From assembly GCF_014304815.1 (NCBI RefSeq), contig NZ_CP047958.1, positions 1,798,001-1,862,000 of the forward strand: a stretch of DNA of 64,000 nucleotides, written 5' to 3'. Under the pieces are notes generated by a model. That model had not been told where the DNA came from. It did no database searches and saw only the letters and a program-made list of their open reading frames with translations. The position numbers and the translations under genes were made by a program. Within the stretch, counting starts at the first letter, position 1. Each line of letters starts with the position of its first letter. Below, piece by piece: positions 8,895 to 18,573 of this stretch. This stretch comes from Synechococcus sp. MIT S9220 (lineage in GTDB: Bacteria > Cyanobacteriota > Cyanobacteriia > PCC-6307 > Cyanobiaceae).

Positions 8895-10172
8895 GTGCTC
8901 GATCAGCGTCTGGTGCGAGAGAACCCTGAGCTGATTGCGACTCAGCTGGGGCGCAGAGGCCTGAATGTAGATCTCAGCCCTCTGCAGCAGATCGCACAGC
9001 ATCAAAGGGATCTCGAACAAGAGCGCAGCAATCTGCAGGCGGAGGGCAACCGCATCGGCAAGGATGTCGGGCAAAAAATCAAAGCCGGTGCCGATCCCAA
9101 GGGGGCCGAAGTCGCCGATCTGCGTCAGCAAGGCAACGCCATCAAGCAGAAGGTGTCCGTTCTCGAGGACGAGGAGAAGCAGCTTGCCTCACGCTTGAAG
9201 GAACAGCTGCTCACCTTTCCCAACCTGCCATCGACCGACAGCCCTGATGGCAAGGATGAAAACGACAACATCGAAGTGCGCAGCTGGGGCAACCCACGCC
9301 AACAAGAGGGCTTGGAAGAGCATTGGGCCATCGCTGACCGTCTTGGCTTGCTGGACAGCGAGCGATCCGTGCGGATTGCCCAGAGCCGATTTGTGACCCT
9401 GTTCGGCCAGGGCGCTCGCCTGGAGCGAGCTCTGATCAACTTCATGCTCGACCTGCATGGCAGCAAGGGCTACCGAGAGGTGCTTCCACCTGTACTGGTG
9501 AATAGCGCCAGTCTCACAGGATCAGGGCAGCTGCCGAAGTTTGCCGAGGAGAGCTTCCGATGTGCTGAGGACGATCTCTGGCTAACGCCCACGGCAGAAG
9601 TTCCTGTCACCTCTCTGCATCGCGACGAAATCATTCCAGGAGATCAACTGCCTCTGAAGTACGTGGCCTACAGCCCGTGCTTCCGCAGGGAAGCGGGGAG
9701 TTACGGCCGAGACACCCGAGGACTGATCCGCTTGCACCAGTTCAACAAAGTGGAGCTGTACTGGTTTGTGCACCCCGACCACTCAGCGGAAGCTCACGCG
9801 CAGATCACGGCGGATGCGGAGGCGGTGCTTCAGGCTCTGGAACTGCCTTACCGGGTGCTGGAACTCTGCACAGGTGATCTGGGATTTTCCGCGTCGCGCA
9901 CCTACGACCTTGAAGTGTGGCTCGCAGGCGCCGGTGCCTACCGGGAGATCTCCAGTTGTAGCGTCTGCGGTGATTTCCAGGCACGGCGTTCCTCGATCCG
10001 CACCAAGGAAGGGAAAGTGACCCGTCTGGTGCACACCCTGAATGGCAGTGGTCTGGCGATCGGCCGCACCATGGCAGCTCTGCTTGAAAACGGTCAGCAG
10101 CCCGATGGAAGTGTGTTGCTGCCTCAGGCACTCGTGCCTTACTTCGGTGGGGACAGAATCCAGCCAGAATGA
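8895..10172 (+). CDS. serS: Seryl-tRNA synthetase
   Basis: Charges tRNA-Ser. The 425-residue protein has the N-terminal coiled-coil arm that grips the long variable arm of tRNA-Ser (about residues 30-100). The class II motif 2 is [17 protein letters not shown] with HQFNKVE, and motif 3 is [17 protein letters not shown]. It is full-length and starts at the family's [12 protein letters not shown]. Confidence 0.97.
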   Translation: MLDQRLVRENPELIATQLGRRGLNVDLSPLQQIAQHQRDLEQERSNLQAEGNRIGKDVGQKIKAGADPKGAEVADLRQQGNAIKQKVSVLEDEEKQLASRLKEQLLTFPNLPSTDSPDGKDENDNIEVRSWGNPRQQEGLEEHWAIADRLGLLDSERSVRIAQSRFVTLFGQGARLERALINFMLDLHGSKGYREVLPPVLVNSASLTGSGQLPKFAEESFRCAEDDLWLTPTAEVPVTSLHRDEIIPGDQLPLKYVAYSPCFRREAGSYGRDTRGLIRLHQFNKVELYWFVHPDHSAEAHAQITADAEAVLQALELPYRVLELCTGDLGFSASRTYDLEVWLAGAGAYREISSCSVCGDFQARRSSIRTKEGKVTRLVHTLNGSGLAIGRTMAALLENGQQPDGSVLLPQALVPYFGGDRIQPE

Positions 10173-10191
10173 GCCGACTGAAACGGGTTCT

Positions 10192-11274
10192 ATGAACGTT
10201 CTGGCCTCACTGCTGGCTCTGGGGCTGTTGATCGTCATTCATGAAGCGGGCCATTTCCTGGCTGCCCGACTGCAGGGCATTCGCGTCAACGGCTTTTCCG
10301 TGGGATTTGGGCCGGCCTTGCTCAAAACCGAGCAGGGGGGCGTGACCTACGCCCTGCGATTGCTCCCCCTGGGTGGATTCGTTTCATTCCCCGAAGACGA
10401 TGAAGAGAGCGACATTCCCAAAGATGATCCGGATCTACTGCGTAACCGGCCGATTCCTCAGCAAATCTTGGTGATCAGCGCTGGCGTGCTGGCCAATCTG
10501 CTGCTGGCCTGGTTGGTTCTTGTGGGACACACCGCCACCACTGGAGTTCCTGGAGAACCAGGACCAGGCGTAATGGTGATGAGCGTGCAAGGCGGTGAAC
10601 CGGCAGCTCTCTCTGGACTCAAACCTGGCGACCGCATCCTGTCGATCGACGCCATTGATCTCGGCCGTGGAGAGCCGGCCGTCCAGGCCGCCGTCGACCC
10701 GATCCGCAACAGCCCTGGTCAGCCGCTCAAGTTGCAGGTATTGCGTAACGATGTGCTCACGCCGCTCCAGCTGACGCCAGCCGACCAGCAGGGTGTCGGT
10801 CGTATCGGCGCCCAGCTTCAGGAAGTCGTCAGCGGCTCCACCCGTCCCGTGCGCTCGCTGCTGGAAGCGATCAGCGTGTCTAGCCAACAGTTCGGCGGGC
10901 TCTTCAGCAGAACGGTGTCGGGCTATGCAGGCTTGTTCACCAATTTCGGTGCCACCGCTCAGCAGGTTTCAGGCCCCGTGAAAATTGTGGAAATGGGAGC
11001 ACAGCTCTCGAGCCAGGGAGGCTCGGGTCTCGCCCTGTTTCTGGCGCTGATCTCGATCAACCTGGCCGTCCTTAACGCCTTGCCCCTGCCGCTGCTCGAT
11101 GGCGGACAGCTGGTGTTTCTCCTGCTCGAAGGTCTGCGCGGACGCCCACTGCCGGAACGGTTTCAGCTGGCTGTGATGCAGTCCAGCCTGCTGTTGGTGC
11201 TCGGCCTCAGTGTGTTGCTGATCGTGCGTGACACGAGCCAGTTACCTGTGGTGCGTCAATTGATTGGCCAATGA
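10192..11274 (+). CDS. rseP: Site-2 zinc metalloprotease RseP
   Basis: An intramembrane protease (M50) that cleaves membrane-bound regulators and signal-peptide remnants. The zinc motif HEAGH is at residues 17-21 in TM1, and the third ligand motif [10 protein letters not shown] lies in a late membrane segment. A PDZ domain sits between them (about residues 125-205, [13 protein letters not shown]). I chose the ATG at 10192 because the active site then lies in the first helix; an open frame continues upstream inside serS. Confidence 0.95.
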   Translation: MNVLASLLALGLLIVIHEAGHFLAARLQGIRVNGFSVGFGPALLKTEQGGVTYALRLLPLGGFVSFPEDDEESDIPKDDPDLLRNRPIPQQILVISAGVLANLLLAWLVLVGHTATTGVPGEPGPGVMVMSVQGGEPAALSGLKPGDRILSIDAIDLGRGEPAVQAAVDPIRNSPGQPLKLQVLRNDVLTPLQLTPADQQGVGRIGAQLQEVVSGSTRPVRSLLEAISVSSQQFGGLFSRTVSGYAGLFTNFGATAQQVSGPVKIVEMGAQLSSQGGSGLALFLALISINLAVLNALPLPLLDGGQLVFLLLEGLRGRPLPERFQLAVMQSSLLLVLGLSVLLIVRDTSQLPVVRQLIGQ

Positions 11275-11317
11275 AACTGTATGGTTGCTGATTGAACTGC
11301 TCCTTTTCACTCGCTGC

Positions 11318-11620
11318 ATGGCCAAGAAGTCGATGATCGCCCGCGATGCGAAGCGCAAGAAGATGGTTGAGCGCTTCTCAGCCAAGCGGACTGCCCTGAT
11401 GGCCGCCTTCAACGCAGCGCAGGACCCCATGGAGCGCCTTGAGATCCATCGCAAGATCCAGGCACTTCCCCGCAACAGTGCACCCACCCGCATGCGCAAC
11501 CGCTGCTGGGCCACGGGCAAACCCAGGGGTGTTTATCGCGACTTTGGGCTTTGCCGCAATCAACTGCGCGAGCGTGCCCACAAAGGGGAGCTTCCTGGCG
11601 TGGTGAAGTCCAGCTGGTGA
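11318..11620 (+). CDS. rpsN: Ribosomal protein uS14
   Basis: A 100-residue 30S protein of the long (zinc-free) class: [20 protein letters not shown], with the conserved C-terminus [20 protein letters not shown] and [13 protein letters not shown]. It is followed by a strong intrinsic terminator. Confidence 0.98.
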   Translation: MAKKSMIARDAKRKKMVERFSAKRTALMAAFNAAQDPMERLEIHRKIQALPRNSAPTRMRNRCWATGKPRGVYRDFGLCRNQLRERAHKGELPGVVKSSW

Positions 11621-11655
11621 TTTGTCGAGAGTTTGCTCAAAAGTGATGCAGTTGA

Positions 11656-11681
11656 GGAGGTGTTTGAACACCTCCTTTTTT
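11656..11681 (+). terminator. Intrinsic terminator after rpsN
   Basis: A perfect 8-bp stem GGAGGTGT / ACACCTCC with a TTGA loop is followed directly by six T residues. It ends the rpsN transcript before pnp. Confidence 0.92.
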
Positions 11682-11780
11682 GATGGATGTCACAGAGCGA
11701 TTCGAATTGGATTCAGTGGGATTGACGTTTCAATCCTGTGAAGTGCCAGAATCAACCTTGACAGAAAGACATAAACAACA

Positions 11781-13946
11781 GTGCAAGGTCAGACACAGTC
11801 GATCTCCTTTGACGGTCGGGAGATTCGGTTGACCACGGGGCGGTATGCCCCCCAGGCCGGTGGCTCGGTGATGATCGAATGCGGTGACACTTCGGTGCTC
11901 GTCACAGCCACCCAATCCAAAGGGCGCGAAGGCATCGATTTCCTTCCCCTCATCTGCGACTACGAAGAGCGCCTTTACGCAGCAGGGCGCATTCCAGGAA
12001 GTTTCATGCGCCGCGAGGGCAGACCTCCCGAGCGCGCCACACTGATCTGCCGTTTGATCGACAGGCCGATGCGGCCTCTCTTCCCCAGCTGGATGAGAGA
12101 CGACATCCAAATCGTGGCCACCTGCATGTCTCTCGATGAGCGCGTCCCTGCGGATGTGCTGTCGGTGACTGGCGCTTCAATGGCAACACTGTTGGCGGGC
12201 ATTCCTTTCCAGGGACCGATGGCCGCGGTACGGGTCGGCCTCCTGGGCGACGACTTTGTGCTCAACCCCAGCTTCCGAGAGATCGAACGCGGAGATCTCG
12301 ATCTGGTCGTGGCAGGCACCCCTGATGGTGTGGTGATGGTGGAGGCCGGGGCGAATCAGCTGCCTGAAGGGGATGTGATTGAAGCGATCGACTTCGGGTA
12401 CGAAGCGGTCTGTGAGCTGATCAAGGCTCAGGAATCGATCCTTAAAGACGCTGGAATCGAGCAGGTGAAGCCCGAGGCTCCCAGCGAAGACACCACCCTG
12501 CCGGTTTATCTGGAGAAGGCTTGCAGTAAGTCGATTGGCGATGTGCTCAGCCAATTTGATCAAAGCAAAGCTGAGCGCGACGAAAAGCTCGATGCCATCC
12601 GTGATCAAACAGGGGAAACCATTGATGGCCTGAAGGACTCCGACCCTGTCCGTCAGCTGGTTTCAGGCAACGGCAAAGCACTGCCCACCAGCTTCAAAGC
12701 CCTGACCAAGAAGCTGATGCGTCAGCAGATCGTCAAGGACGGCAAGCGTGTTGACGGCAGAAGTCTCGATCAGGTGCGTCCGATCAGCGCGGCCGCCGGC
12801 GTGCTGCCTAAGCGAGTGCATGGCTCTGGCCTGTTCCAGCGCGGCCTCACGCAGGTGCTGTCGACCGCAACCCTGGGCACACCCAGCGATGCCCAGGAGA
12901 TGGACGATCTCAACCCCAACACGGAGAAGACCTACCTCCATCACTACAACTTCCCTCCCTACTCGGTGGGCGAGACCAAACCGATGCGCTCCCCTGGCCG
13001 GCGCGAAATCGGCCATGGAGCTCTTGCCGAACGGGCCATCTTGCCCGTGCTGCCAGCGAAGGACACCTTCCCCTATGTGGTGAGGGTGGTGAGTGAGGTG
13101 CTGAGTTCCAATGGCTCCACCTCAATGGGTTCGGTGTGCGGGAGCACCCTGGCCCTGATGGACGCCGGAGTGCCCTTGAAAGCACCCGTCAGCGGCGCCG
13201 CCATGGGTCTGATCAAAGAGGGCAAAGAGGTTCGAATCCTCACCGATATCCAGGGCATCGAGGACTTCCTCGGCGACATGGACTTCAAGGTGGCCGGCAC
13301 CGACAAGGGCATCACCGCCCTGCAGATGGACATGAAGATCACCGGTCTGGAGATCAAAACCATTGCCGAGGCCATCAACCAGGCGCGTCCTGCCCGTCTC
13401 CACATCCTCGAAAAGATGTTGGAGGCGATTGACACCCCCCGTGATGGCATGTCACCCCATGCCCCTCGCCTGCTCAGCTTCCGCATTGACCCGGAACTGA
13501 TCGGCACCGTGATTGGTCCTGGTGGCCGCACGATCAAAGGCATCACCGAGCGCACCAACACCAAGATCGATATCGAAGACAGCGGCATTGTCACCATCGC
13601 GTCCCATGACGGTGCGGCGGCTGACGAAGCTCAGAAGATCATCGAAGGTCTCACCCGCAAGGTGAATGAGGGCGAGGTGTTCAGCGGTTCGATCACCCGG
13701 ATCATTCCAATCGGCGCCTTTGTGGAGATCCTTCCTGGCAAGGAGGGCATGATCCACATCTCCCAGCTGTCAGAGGCTCGGGTCGAGAAGGTGGAAGACG
13801 TGGTGAAGGTGGGCGACGAGGTCACCGTTCGTGTCCGCGAAATCGACAACCGCGGCCGGATCAACTTGACCCTGCGCGGTGTACCCCAGAACGGCGAAGA
13901 CACGGAGCCGGAACCTGCTCCAACACCTGTTGCGCCCCTCTCCTGA
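11781..13946 (+). CDS. pnp: Polynucleotide phosphorylase
   Basis: A 3'-5' phosphorolytic exoribonuclease of RNA turnover. At 721 residues it has two RNase PH-like domains (N-terminal from residue 1, C-terminal from about 330), a KH domain with [14 protein letters not shown] near 575, and a C-terminal S1 domain ending [13 protein letters not shown] start ([15 protein letters not shown]) follows an AT-rich promoter-like gap downstream of the rpsN terminator, so it probably has its own promoter. Confidence 0.97.
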   Translation: MQGQTQSISFDGREIRLTTGRYAPQAGGSVMIECGDTSVLVTATQSKGREGIDFLPLICDYEERLYAAGRIPGSFMRREGRPPERATLICRLIDRPMRPLFPSWMRDDIQIVATCMSLDERVPADVLSVTGASMATLLAGIPFQGPMAAVRVGLLGDDFVLNPSFREIERGDLDLVVAGTPDGVVMVEAGANQLPEGDVIEAIDFGYEAVCELIKAQESILKDAGIEQVKPEAPSEDTTLPVYLEKACSKSIGDVLSQFDQSKAERDEKLDAIRDQTGETIDGLKDSDPVRQLVSGNGKALPTSFKALTKKLMRQQIVKDGKRVDGRSLDQVRPISAAAGVLPKRVHGSGLFQRGLTQVLSTATLGTPSDAQEMDDLNPNTEKTYLHHYNFPPYSVGETKPMRSPGRREIGHGALAERAILPVLPAKDTFPYVVRVVSEVLSSNGSTSMGSVCGSTLALMDAGVPLKAPVSGAAMGLIKEGKEVRILTDIQGIEDFLGDMDFKVAGTDKGITALQMDMKITGLEIKTIAEAINQARPARLHILEKMLEAIDTPRDGMSPHAPRLLSFRIDPELIGTVIGPGGRTIKGITERTNTKIDIEDSGIVTIASHDGAAADEAQKIIEGLTRKVNEGEVFSGSITRIIPIGAFVEILPGKEGMIHISQLSEARVEKVEDVVKVGDEVTVRVREIDNRGRINLTLRGVPQNGEDTEPEPAPTPVAPLS

Positions 13947-13955
13947 GGGGTCGCC

Positions 13956-14873
13956 TCAGACCTGAAAACCAGGATCGATTGTCTGCATGGCCCCTGCCGC
14001 TCGCTTTTCAAGCGCGGCATGGGCTTTTCCATGGCTGGCAATCAGACAACCCGCCTGACGCACATCACCGGTGTTGTAAGAGAGCGGTCGACCGTCCGCA
14101 TGGGTGAAGGCACCACCAGCCGCCAGCAAGACGGCCTCAGGGGCTGCCATATCCCAGTCTTTGGGAGCACTCTTGCCTGAGAGCGAGATGTAGAGATCGG
14201 TCTCACCGCGCAGGATGGTGGCCACCTTGCAGCCCACACTGCCGACTGCCTTGGAGCCGGCGAGAGGCAGAGCCGCGATCAGTCGCTCGAGGCGATCATC
14301 CCGATGACTGCGACTCGCCACCATGATCAGTTCGCCCTCAGCACTGCGGTCGCTGAAGCGCACGGGGCTGCGCTGACCGGTCCGATCTTCACACCAGCTG
14401 CCATCACCCACCAGACCGAACCACAGCTCATCCGCCTCCGGAAGCAACACCACACCCAGCACCGGACGCTGACCCTGCACCAGCGCCAGATGCACCGCAT
14501 ATTCACCAGTGCCTTGCAAAAAATCCTTGGTGCCATCCAGAGGATCGAGAATCCAGAGCCATTCAGCAGGCAATGGCTCGCCCTCCGTGAGTTGCTCCTT
14601 GGCCGTCTCCTCGCTGAGCAAGGTCCAACCAGCATCAGGAAACGCTGCATGCAGACCCTCCAGCAACCATTGATTCACGGCCAGATCCGCCGCAGACACA
14701 GGTCCCTCACCACCATGGTCAACACTCAGTGCCCGTGAAAAGCCATGGGGAGGCTGCTCACCGCGGGCATAGGCCCGCAGGATGTCTGCAGCTCCCCAGC
14801 AGAGAGGGCGCAGTGCCTCTAGGAGGCTGTCCTGACTGATGCCGGCAGGCAGGTTCATCGCAGTCGGCATCAT
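13956..14873 (-). CDS. cysQ: 3'(2'),5'-bisphosphate nucleotidase, CysQ family
   Basis: An inositol-monophosphatase-fold enzyme that removes phosphate from PAP/PAPS, a by-product of sulfate assimilation. The metal site motifs are visible: SEE in LLSEETAKE, WILDPLDGTKDF, and KDWDMAAPEAVLLAAGG. The start is taken at the first of two adjacent ATGs (14873), about 305 residues; an open frame runs further into rsmI but is not needed. Divergent from rsmI with only 23 bp between starts, so the promoters must overlap. Confidence 0.9.
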   Translation of the reverse strand: MMPTAMNLPAGISQDSLLEALRPLCWGAADILRAYARGEQPPHGFSRALSVDHGGEGPVSAADLAVNQWLLEGLHAAFPDAGWTLLSEETAKEQLTEGEPLPAEWLWILDPLDGTKDFLQGTGEYAVHLALVQGQRPVLGVVLLPEADELWFGLVGDGSWCEDRTGQRSPVRFSDRSAEGELIMVASRSHRDDRLERLIAALPLAGSKAVGSVGCKVATILRGETDLYISLSGKSAPKDWDMAAPEAVLLAAGGAFTHADGRPLSYNTGDVRQAGCLIASHGKAHAALEKRAAGAMQTIDPGFQV

Positions 14874-14896
14874 GGAGTGATCTGGGCGGAGCCATT

Positions 14897-15763
14897 GTGA
14901 AGCAGCGCGCCGAACCGGAAGCTGGTGTTCTGTATCTGGTTGGCACACCGATCGGTCATTTGGGTGACCTTTCACCGAGAGCACGGGCACTGCTCATCGC
15001 CGTAGACACAATTGCCTGCGAAGACACCCGCCATAGCGGACAACTGCTCACAGCCCTGGGATCGAAAGCGCGCCGCTGCAGCTTTCATCAGCACAACACG
15101 CACAGCCGCATTCCCCAGTTGCTGAATGAACTCAGCAGCGGCCACAGCGTTGCCGTGATTAGCGATGCCGGATTACCCGGGATCAGTGACCCTGGAGAAG
15201 ACCTTGTAGCTGCAGCACGACAAGCCGGCCATGCCGTGATCTGCATTCCCGGCCCCTGCGCTGCCACCACAGCGCTGGTCAGCAGTGGCCTTCCCAGTGG
15301 CCGCTTTTGCTTTGAAGGGTTTCTGCCTGCCAAGGGGCGCGAGCGACGCGAACGATTGGCAGCAGTGGTCGCCGAACAACGCACCACCGTGCTTTACGAG
15401 GCCCCCCATCGCATGCTGAAACTGCTGGAAGAACTCCAGGAACTCTGTGGTGATCAACGGGCTCTGCAGGTGACCCGTGAACTGACCAAGCGACATGAAC
15501 AACAGGTGGGACCAACCGTGATCGCGGCCCTGACGCATTTCAAAGAACACCCTCCCCAGGGTGAATTCACCCTGGTGCTGGGTGGGGCTCCGCAACAGGA
15601 GCAAGTCGCCATGAATGACGCTCAATGCCGCGAGCAACTGGCAGCACTGATCGAGCAAGGCATGAAGCCCGGTGATGCAGCGAAGGATCTGGCCAAGAGC
15701 GCCGGACGATCACGACGCGAGCTCTACGCACTACTGCATGAGGAGCAGAAACAGGCAGACTGA
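14897..15763 (+). CDS. rsmI: 16S rRNA (cytidine1402-2'-O)-methyltransferase
   Basis: A 288-residue tetrapyrrole-methylase-fold enzyme that methylates C1402 in the ribosomal P site using S-adenosylmethionine. Signature motifs are LYLVGTPIGHLGDLSPRA at the N-terminus, CEDTRHSG, and VISDAGLPGISDPGEDLV. The C-terminal extension is helical and basic, as in the family. Confidence 0.95.
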   Translation: MKQRAEPEAGVLYLVGTPIGHLGDLSPRARALLIAVDTIACEDTRHSGQLLTALGSKARRCSFHQHNTHSRIPQLLNELSSGHSVAVISDAGLPGISDPGEDLVAAARQAGHAVICIPGPCAATTALVSSGLPSGRFCFEGFLPAKGRERRERLAAVVAEQRTTVLYEAPHRMLKLLEELQELCGDQRALQVTRELTKRHEQQVGPTVIAALTHFKEHPPQGEFTLVLGGAPQQEQVAMNDAQCREQLAALIEQGMKPGDAAKDLAKSAGRSRRELYALLHEEQKQAD

Positions 15764-15787
15764 GCAAAGTTTCGCGGAACCCGCGGC

Positions 15788-16015
15788 ATGTTGCTGCGCC
15801 TGAGACTGCTGCTGATCACCCTGGGCGGCAGTGTCGCCTTGCTTGTCGTGCTTTGCCTTGGAGCACAGAACCTGAGTGAGCGCTACAGGCTGAAACTGGG
15901 CGTTGGCACGACAGCCCCACTCCCTGCAGGGTTCATTGTTGGCGTCAGCACTGTGCTGGGAGTGATCAGCGGTGGCAGCCTCGCAGTGGTGTTAATGCCG
16001 AACTCACAACGTTGA
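15788..16015 (+). CDS. Small two-helix membrane protein, LapA-like
   Basis: A 75-residue protein with two hydrophobic helices (about residues 6-27 and 47-68) joined by a short polar loop, the arrangement of LapA/DUF1049-type proteins. It follows rsmI by 24 bp on the same strand. The function is unknown. Confidence 0.6.
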   Translation: MLLRLRLLLITLGGSVALLVVLCLGAQNLSERYRLKLGVGTTAPLPAGFIVGVSTVLGVISGGSLAVVLMPNSQR

Positions 16016-16016
16016 A

Positions 16017-16793
16017 TCAGGCGTCGAGTGAATACAGGGCGCCTTCGAGCAGGAGGCGGGTGATCCCCCTGGCTAGCAGGTGGCGAGACGTGCTCTCAAA
16101 CACCTTCGTATCAGGAACCTTGATCACGCGCTGACTGCGTCCGCACTGACGCTTTGCAGAGCGTGGGCTGGAATACAGGCAGAGGGCCTGGCGGACCAGC
16201 TCCTCGGGATTCAGGACACCCAATTCAGGGAACTCACTGAGCGGCCTTGGATCCAGCTCAACGGTCTTGTCCACCAGCATGTACACACTGTCGGGGAGCA
16301 CGCCGGCGGCAAAAGGTCGACAGCTGACCTGCTCCCTGCTGACTTGCGGCAGATCCACAGGCAGAACGGCGATCTCCTGAAAGGCATCATCCGATGGCCC
16401 ATCGAAGGCCTCGTCATCCCCGACATCATCAGCATCGTCGCCTCCAAAATCGTCGGCATCATCAAGGGCGAGCGGCGCACTGCCATCGCCGTCTTCTGCC
16501 TCCAACTGCTCAGGCTCAACAAGCCGTTCAGAGGGTTGCTTACCAGGACCATTTGCAGCTTCAGGCAGCTCAGGCGCAGCCAGGGGATCAGCCTCGGGTG
16601 TGGTTGTGGCAGCGCGAGCGCGCACTGACTTGAGTTCGTCGTATTGCTCTGGAGTCAGCAGAGCGCGAACCGTGCGGCTGACCGTGTTGGGACTGCATCC
16701 GTAAAACGCAGCGAGGGCAGCGCTGGACTCGCCGGCGCGATAACGGACTAAAAGCTCATGCTTTTGACTGTCAGTAAGCCGGCTGGGTGCCAT
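16017..16793 (-). CDS. Cyanobacterial protein with N-terminal helix-turn-helix and acidic linker
   Basis: A 258-residue protein. Residues 1-45 form a resolvase/sigma-like HTH (LVRYRAGESSAALAAFYGCS then NTVSRTVRALL), suited to DNA binding. A long acidic, Ala/Asp/Glu-rich linker follows (about residues 60-130), and the C-terminal domain (about 140-258) is conserved-looking but of unknown fold. The ATG at 16793 gives the natural MAPSRLTDSQ start. It is convergent with the small membrane gene and sits just upstream of the tRNA-Arg that hosts the integrated element. Confidence 0.7.
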   Translation of the reverse strand: MAPSRLTDSQKHELLVRYRAGESSAALAAFYGCSPNTVSRTVRALLTPEQYDELKSVRARAATTTPEADPLAAPELPEAANGPGKQPSERLVEPEQLEAEDGDGSAPLALDDADDFGGDDADDVGDDEAFDGPSDDAFQEIAVLPVDLPQVSREQVSCRPFAAGVLPDSVYMLVDKTVELDPRPLSEFPELGVLNPEELVRQALCLYSSPRSAKRQCGRSQRVIKVPDTKVFESTSRHLLARGITRLLLEGALYSLDA

Positions 16794-16860
16794 GGAGCAA
16801 TTTGAGCAGCCTTCAACCTTAGATGCAGCTCTTTGGTTTGACTGCAAGAATGCCCAGAAG

Positions 16861-16934
16861 GCTCCCTTAGCTCAGCTGGATAGAGCAACTGCCTTCTAAG
16901 CAGTCGGTCGATGGTTCGAATCCATCAGGGGGCG
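16861..16934 (+). tRNA. trnR-TCT: tRNA-Arg(TCT)
   Basis: A complete cloverleaf of 74 nt: acceptor GCTCCCT / AGGGGGC, D arm AGCTCAGCTGGATAGAGC, anticodon stem ACTGC / GCAGT with loop CTTCTAA (anticodon TCT, reading AGA), and T arm GATGGTTCGAATCCATC. Its 3' part from 16887 is duplicated exactly at 28986-29034, so the present 3' half was supplied by the integrated element. Confidence 0.97.
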
Positions 16935-16935
16935 T
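16887..16935 (+). repeat. attL: 49-bp direct repeat inside tRNA-Arg
   Basis: From AACTGCC in the anticodon stem to the GGGGGCGT at the tRNA end, this 49-bp stretch is identical to 28986-29034. It is the left attachment site of the 12.1-kb element. Crossover in the anticodon-to-3' part of a tRNA is standard for tyrosine integrases. Confidence 0.95.
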
Positions 16936-16947
16936 GAGTTACAGCAA

Positions 16948-16977
16948 GGGTTCTCAGCGACGCCGGGAGCCCTTTTT
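16948..16977 (+). terminator. Terminator after tRNA-Arg (element-borne)
   Basis: GGGTTCTC pairs with GGGAGCCC (two G-U pairs) and is followed by TTTTT. A terminator of the same design sits just past the right repeat (29046-29078), so the element appears to bring a replacement for the host tRNA terminator. Confidence 0.8.
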
Positions 16978-16995
16978 GATTGGTTGACACTTTTC

Positions 16996-17017
16996 GTGGC
17001 CCAAAGTGTGGCCCAAA
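16996..17017. promoter_or_regulatory. Two GTGGCCCAAA repeats near attL
   Basis: GTGGCCCAAA occurs at 16996-17005 and 17008-17017 in direct orientation with a 12-bp period. Four more copies lie beside the integrase at the other end. They are probably integrase arm-type binding sites; see the matching feature at 28823-28908. Confidence 0.6.
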
Positions 17018-17078
17018 CCGCCTTATCGTCGAGAAGAACAGGCTGGTTGGTCCAGCGGATTTCCAGGGTTGATGGGCA

Positions 17079-17444
17079 ATGCCAAAAGCCACCGCAGCAG
17101 AAACCGCCGCTCGCGTCGAGCAACTCCAGCTGATGATCCTGGAGGGGACGACAACAACCGAGTGTTTGGCATATGCCGGACAAACATGGGGGGTCCGTCG
17201 CTCTCTGAGTTACGAGCTACTCAAGCGGGCCTGGCAGCAGATCAAGCTCGACATCGATAAGACCGGAATTGATCGACAGGAGCTTCTGTCGTGGTCTATC
17301 CAGATGCTGATGGCAGCCACTGGTCAGGCGATTAAGCAGAAGAATCCTGGAGCGGTTGTGAGTTGCGTACGTCAGCTGGATTGGATGACTGGGTTGGGGG
17401 TCAACTCAACAGCCGGACACCGCTTCCAGCGGAGTCGGTCTTGA
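17079..17444 (+). CDS. Small-terminase-subunit-like HTH protein
   Basis: A 121-residue protein. The first half (about residues 5-55) reads as a DNA-binding HTH (VEQLQLMILEGTTTTECLAY, then TWGVRRSLSYELLKRAW). A helical region (about 60-110) follows that would suit oligomerisation. This order resembles phage small terminase subunits, which select DNA for packaging. As the first gene inside the element it could redirect a helper phage's packaging, as in other satellites. The resemblance is by eye only; a plain transcription factor is the alternative. Confidence 0.5.
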   Translation: MPKATAAETAARVEQLQLMILEGTTTTECLAYAGQTWGVRRSLSYELLKRAWQQIKLDIDKTGIDRQELLSWSIQMLMAATGQAIKQKNPGAVVSCVRQLDWMTGLGVNSTAGHRFQRSRS

Positions 17445-17526
17445 CGCAGCGTTTTAAAAAACCACACACCTGCTCTTGAATCACAGCATTCATCGCTGTA
17501 CGGTCACACACCCCCTCGTAGGTCGC

Positions 17527-17964
17527 ATGAAGCCAGAAGCGATTACTGAGCCACGGTTCCCGCAAAACCCCGAGTCACAGGTGCTCCGGAAGACGTACAA
17601 CGACCTGCGGAAGACAGCAATCAGCATTAACCGCAGTCGTGGTCAGATCAGGGCAGATCGAGACAGGCAGCTCGCGATCGTCGTCGAACAGCAGGAGAGG
17701 CTCAGAGCTTTTGCTGAGCAGTCAGGCCTTTTGTTTCAACAGAAAGCTGAGCTGAACAAAATCCTGAAGCAATATGCCGAGTCACTCGAGGTTGTTGAGC
17801 GTGCTGGCGACGATCTCGAACTTGCCATGGAGGATTTCAAGGGCGGTCTCGCAAGCTGGCAGAAGCTGTTTGCAGCTTTCAGCCGGTTCATGTCATTCCT
17901 TCGGAATTCCCGCCAAGGTGCGCGTACCGCTCCCAAGGTGATTACCGATGGGTCTGGCCAGTGA
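17527..17964 (+). CDS. Coiled-coil hypothetical protein
   Basis: From the ATG at 17527 the protein is about 145 residues and almost wholly alpha-helical, with heptad-like spacing through residues 35-110 (QQERLRAFAEQSGLLFQQKA). No catalytic motif is seen. Its stop overlaps the start of the next gene by 17 bp. The small-terminase-like, coiled-coil and SAP-like genes form one plus-strand group, perhaps a DNA-handling or packaging module. Not recognised. Confidence 0.55.
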   Translation: MKPEAITEPRFPQNPESQVLRKTYNDLRKTAISINRSRGQIRADRDRQLAIVVEQQERLRAFAEQSGLLFQQKAELNKILKQYAESLEVVERAGDDLELAMEDFKGGLASWQKLFAAFSRFMSFLRNSRQGARTAPKVITDGSGQ

Positions 17965-18307
17965 TCTCAAGGCAGCAGTAGCGGCGGTCAACGAGACCGA
18001 TCGAAAGCTCGCACGCCTCGTTGGTCAACACATCGAAGACACTGCAGCAGGCCTGCAGGAGCTTCGTAGTGCCATCGAAGCGAAACAACTCGCGCCTGCA
18101 CACTTCCGGTCGCTGCCACCGGCATCAGCACAGGAGCTTCAAAGCCTCAAGATTCCTGAGCTGAGAGCAATTGCCACCCGCATGAATCTGCCAGGCCGGA
18201 GCAAAGCCAAACGCAAGGCAGACATCGTCGATTTCCTTGTGCGCAATAATGCGCCGATGGCACCTTCTTATGAGCAGCTGCTGGCTTTTTGGGTTGAGCA
18301 TCAATAA
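17948..18307 (+). CDS. Small protein with SAP/Rho-N-like domain
   Basis: A 119-residue protein: an N-terminal helical part (about 1-55), then residues 60-100 with LKIPELRAIATRMNLPGRS and KAKRKADIVDFLV. This is the helix-extended-loop-helix pattern of SAP or Rho N-terminal domains that bind nucleic acid. It is the last gene of the left plus-strand group. Confidence 0.55.
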   Translation: MGLASDLKAAVAAVNETDRKLARLVGQHIEDTAAGLQELRSAIEAKQLAPAHFRSLPPASAQELQSLKIPELRAIATRMNLPGRSKAKRKADIVDFLVRNNAPMAPSYEQLLAFWVEHQ

Positions 18308-18573
18308 AAACAATCTTTCGTAGCTGTTTTTCAGGTCCGCAGGCGAATGATCCGGCATAACGCCATCTAAGCCCTGGAAACGATGCAGGGGCCAGGAATG
18401 AACCCAAAGAGATTCGCATCGTTGTCGAAATCCGCATCTCCAGAGCTAATTTCAAATTCTTATCCCACAAACGGTTTTGCTGCCGTCGTGAGTTGGATTC
18501 GCTGCTAGGGCTCGGGGTTAACAGCAGCAACTATGGTCGATTCGGCAGGCTACGCTGAATTTCCGTACTGTGA
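18308..18573. other. Intergenic gap at the change to AT-rich cargo
   Basis: About 265 bp with no convincing ORF. Base composition shifts from GC-rich to AT-rich near 18.54 kb, marking the left edge of the cargo insert. I see no direct repeats or transposon ends here. Confidence 0.5.
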
